Below, in pieces: positions 62,792-64,000 of a DNA stretch of 64,000 bases. Position numbers and translations under genes: made by a program. Location of the stretch: NCBI GenBank assembly GCA_025463515.1, contig JAODAQ010000018.1, positions 1-64,000 on the forward strand. Direction: 5' to 3'. Within the stretch, counting starts at the first letter, position 1. The number at the start of each line of letters is the position of its first letter. Origin of the DNA: Rhodoglobus sp. GTDB lineage: Bacteria > Actinomycetota > Actinomycetes > Actinomycetales > Microbacteriaceae. The notes under the pieces were generated by a model. It ran no database searches. It had not been told where the DNA came from and was given only the letters and a program-made list of their open reading frames with translations.

Positions 62792-64000
62792 CTCCCGACC
62801 TGACGATCCTGGGCCGGGCCCACCCGCGCCTGAACGCCCGGGCCGACGTGACCCTGCGCAAGGGCCGCTTCACCCTCGTGAACGACACGCTGTCGCCGCG
62901 GGATGCCACGGCCGCCGACCTCGTCGCAATCCACGACGCCCTCGACGCGCACGGGGTGGAGCACCTGCTCGTCCGCCGCGACGACGACCGCCCGGTCATC
63001 GCCGTGGACCGCGCGCGCGCCCGCGACACCACCGCCGCCCTCGCCAGCGCTTTCTCGATCGAGCCGTTCTACGCCAGGGCCGGCTCCGCCACGGAGGTGC
63101 TCATCGCCGACGGCGTGCTTCCCGGGGGCCGCGTGCTCAAGCTCTACCGGCCGCGCGCGAGCCGCACGGGCAAGCTCCGCTACGGGCCGACCGGCGCCGT
63201 CCGCCTCGAGTTCTGGGACTTCGGCGCCGAGGCGATCACGGCCCCCGCCGAGAACGCGCTCATGCGCCGTGTACTGCCGCGCGCGGAGGCGATCGACGCG
63301 ACTGTCGAGCTGCACGGCCGCACCTGGCGCACGCTCGGCGGCATGTTCGACGTGCTCGCGAGCGACGTGACCTTCGACATCGACATCGTGTTCTCGTGGG
63401 TCGACGGCACCTCCTCCGAGTTCCAGCGGGCGCGCGCCCAGCGCATGAAGGCCTACGTGGTCGGGGAGGGCGACGACTCAGAGGCGCGCTACCGCCAGAT
63501 CGACGAGCTCAAGTACGCGCTGCGCAGTGTGTACCTCTACGCGCCGTGGATCCGCCGCATCTTCATCGTGACCGACTCGCCGGCGCCCGTCTGGCTGGCC
63601 GAGCATCCCGCGGTCACGATCGTGCGCAGCGAGGAGTTCTTCAGCGACCCGGATGCCCTCCCGACGCACAACTCGCACGCCGTCGAGAGCCAGCTGCACA
63701 AGATCGACGGGCTGAGCGAGCACTTCCTGTACTCGAACGACGACATGTTCTTCGGGCGCCCGGTGCGCCCCGAGATGTTCTTCTCGCCGGGCGGCATCAC
63801 CAAGTTCATCGAGGCGCAGACCCGCATCGGGCTGGGCGAGCCGGACTCGGCGCGCAGCGGCTTCGAGAACGCCGCGCGCGTGAACCGCGCCCTCCTGCGC
63901 GAGCGCTTCGGCCGCGTCACGACCCGGCACCTCGAGCACGCGGCGACGCCGCTGCGCCGCAGTGTGCTGGCCGAGCTCGAGGCCGAGTTCCCCGACGACT
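62788..64000 (+). CDS. Stealth-family capsular polysaccharide phosphotransferase, 3' end outside window
   Basis: The GTG overlaps the SNF2 stop. The 404 visible codons contain an N-terminal accessory domain (about 1-190) and the Stealth conserved regions: CR1 DIDIVFSWVDGTSSEF (about 197-212), CR2 RYRQIDELKYALRSVYLYAP and IRRIFIVTD (about 234-262), and CR3 HNSHAVESQLHKIDGLSE with FLYSNDDMFFG (about 293-325). Stealth proteins transfer sugar phosphates during capsule or wall-polymer synthesis. CR4 would lie beyond the edge. No other polysaccharide gene is visible. Confidence 0.9.
   Translation, partial: MTPDLTILGRAHPRLNARADVTLRKGRFTLVNDTLSPRDATAADLVAIHDALDAHGVEHLLVRRDDDRPVIAVDRARARDTTAALASAFSIEPFYARAGSATEVLIADGVLPGGRVLKLYRPRASRTGKLRYGPTGAVRLEFWDFGAEAITAPAENALMRRVLPRAEAIDATVELHGRTWRTLGGMFDVLASDVTFDIDIVFSWVDGTSSEFQRARAQRMKAYVVGEGDDSEARYRQIDELKYALRSVYLYAPWIRRIFIVTDSPAPVWLAEHPAVTIVRSEEFFSDPDALPTHNSHAVESQLHKIDGLSEHFLYSNDDMFFGRPVRPEMFFSPGGITKFIEAQTRIGLGEPDSARSGFENAARVNRALLRERFGRVTTRHLEHAATPLRRSVLAELEAEFPDD

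Overview
The window is chromosomal DNA of a high-GC actinobacterium, most probably a Microbacteriaceae member. Support comes from the very high GC3, frequent GTG starts, many GTGA/ATGA stop-start overlaps, leaderless promoters (TANNNT 6-8 nt before the start codon), the actinobacterial gene orders dxr-rseP-ispG-proS and nusA-ylxR-infB-rbfA, and a dispersed palindromic repeat with the core GGTTGAGTAG ... CGTATCGAAACC. No rRNA, tRNA, CRISPR array or insertion sequence was seen. The genus is inferred only.

Layout. 1-5987: a transglutaminase-like membrane protein (catalytic Cys and His replaced), a zinc-ribbon/FHA protein and an EccC-like FtsK/SpoIIIE ATPase. 5984-7099: alanine dehydrogenase on the minus strand. 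7280-12777: a polyamine-type ABC importer (potD-A-B-C) coupled to a class III aminotransferase. 12829-15219: four overlapping genes encoding a YbaB-like protein, a small helical protein, a WXG-type membrane protein and a lipoprotein; together with the first three genes they look like a reduced type VII-secretion-like set. 15444-18404: quinone oxidoreductase, gabT and an OsmC protein. 18480-23082: a tandem FKBP lipoprotein, then the MEP isoprenoid genes dxr and ispG around the site-2 protease rseP. 23083-23521: a strongly structured non-coding stretch before proS.

23522-30382: proS followed by a moxR-DUF58-BatA-BatB-TPR operon. 30458-35174: nusA, ylxR, infB, rbfA, with no rimP upstream of nusA. 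35180-41429: GNAT, Fpg/Nei, mutY, a P-loop kinase, a ketopantoate reductase, an MFS pump and its divergent TetR regulator, all lying between rbfA and truB. 41429-45294: truB, two small membrane proteins, ribF and a CynX-type MFS. 45377-50968: ROK kinase, small proteins and a deoC plus two-ALDH operon for deoxyribose use. 51284-54096: a decayed AbiEi/DUF559-like fragment, ribokinase, GDPD and an SGNH hydrolase. 54188-60425: M20 peptidase, a DUF2207 protein, small proteins and an FAD/Rieske oxidoreductase. 60599-64000: a SNF2 helicase overlapped by a Stealth-type sugar phosphotransferase cut by the window edge.

The most notable signals are: (i) the repeat family, whose copies sit at gene ends and supply the stop codon of three genes; (ii) two divergent gene pairs with identical 22-bp gaps and overlapping -10 hexamers; (iii) the structured element between ispG and proS; (iv) the type VII-like gene set with a dead transglutaminase and a degenerate second ATPase domain; and (v) several large palindromes.
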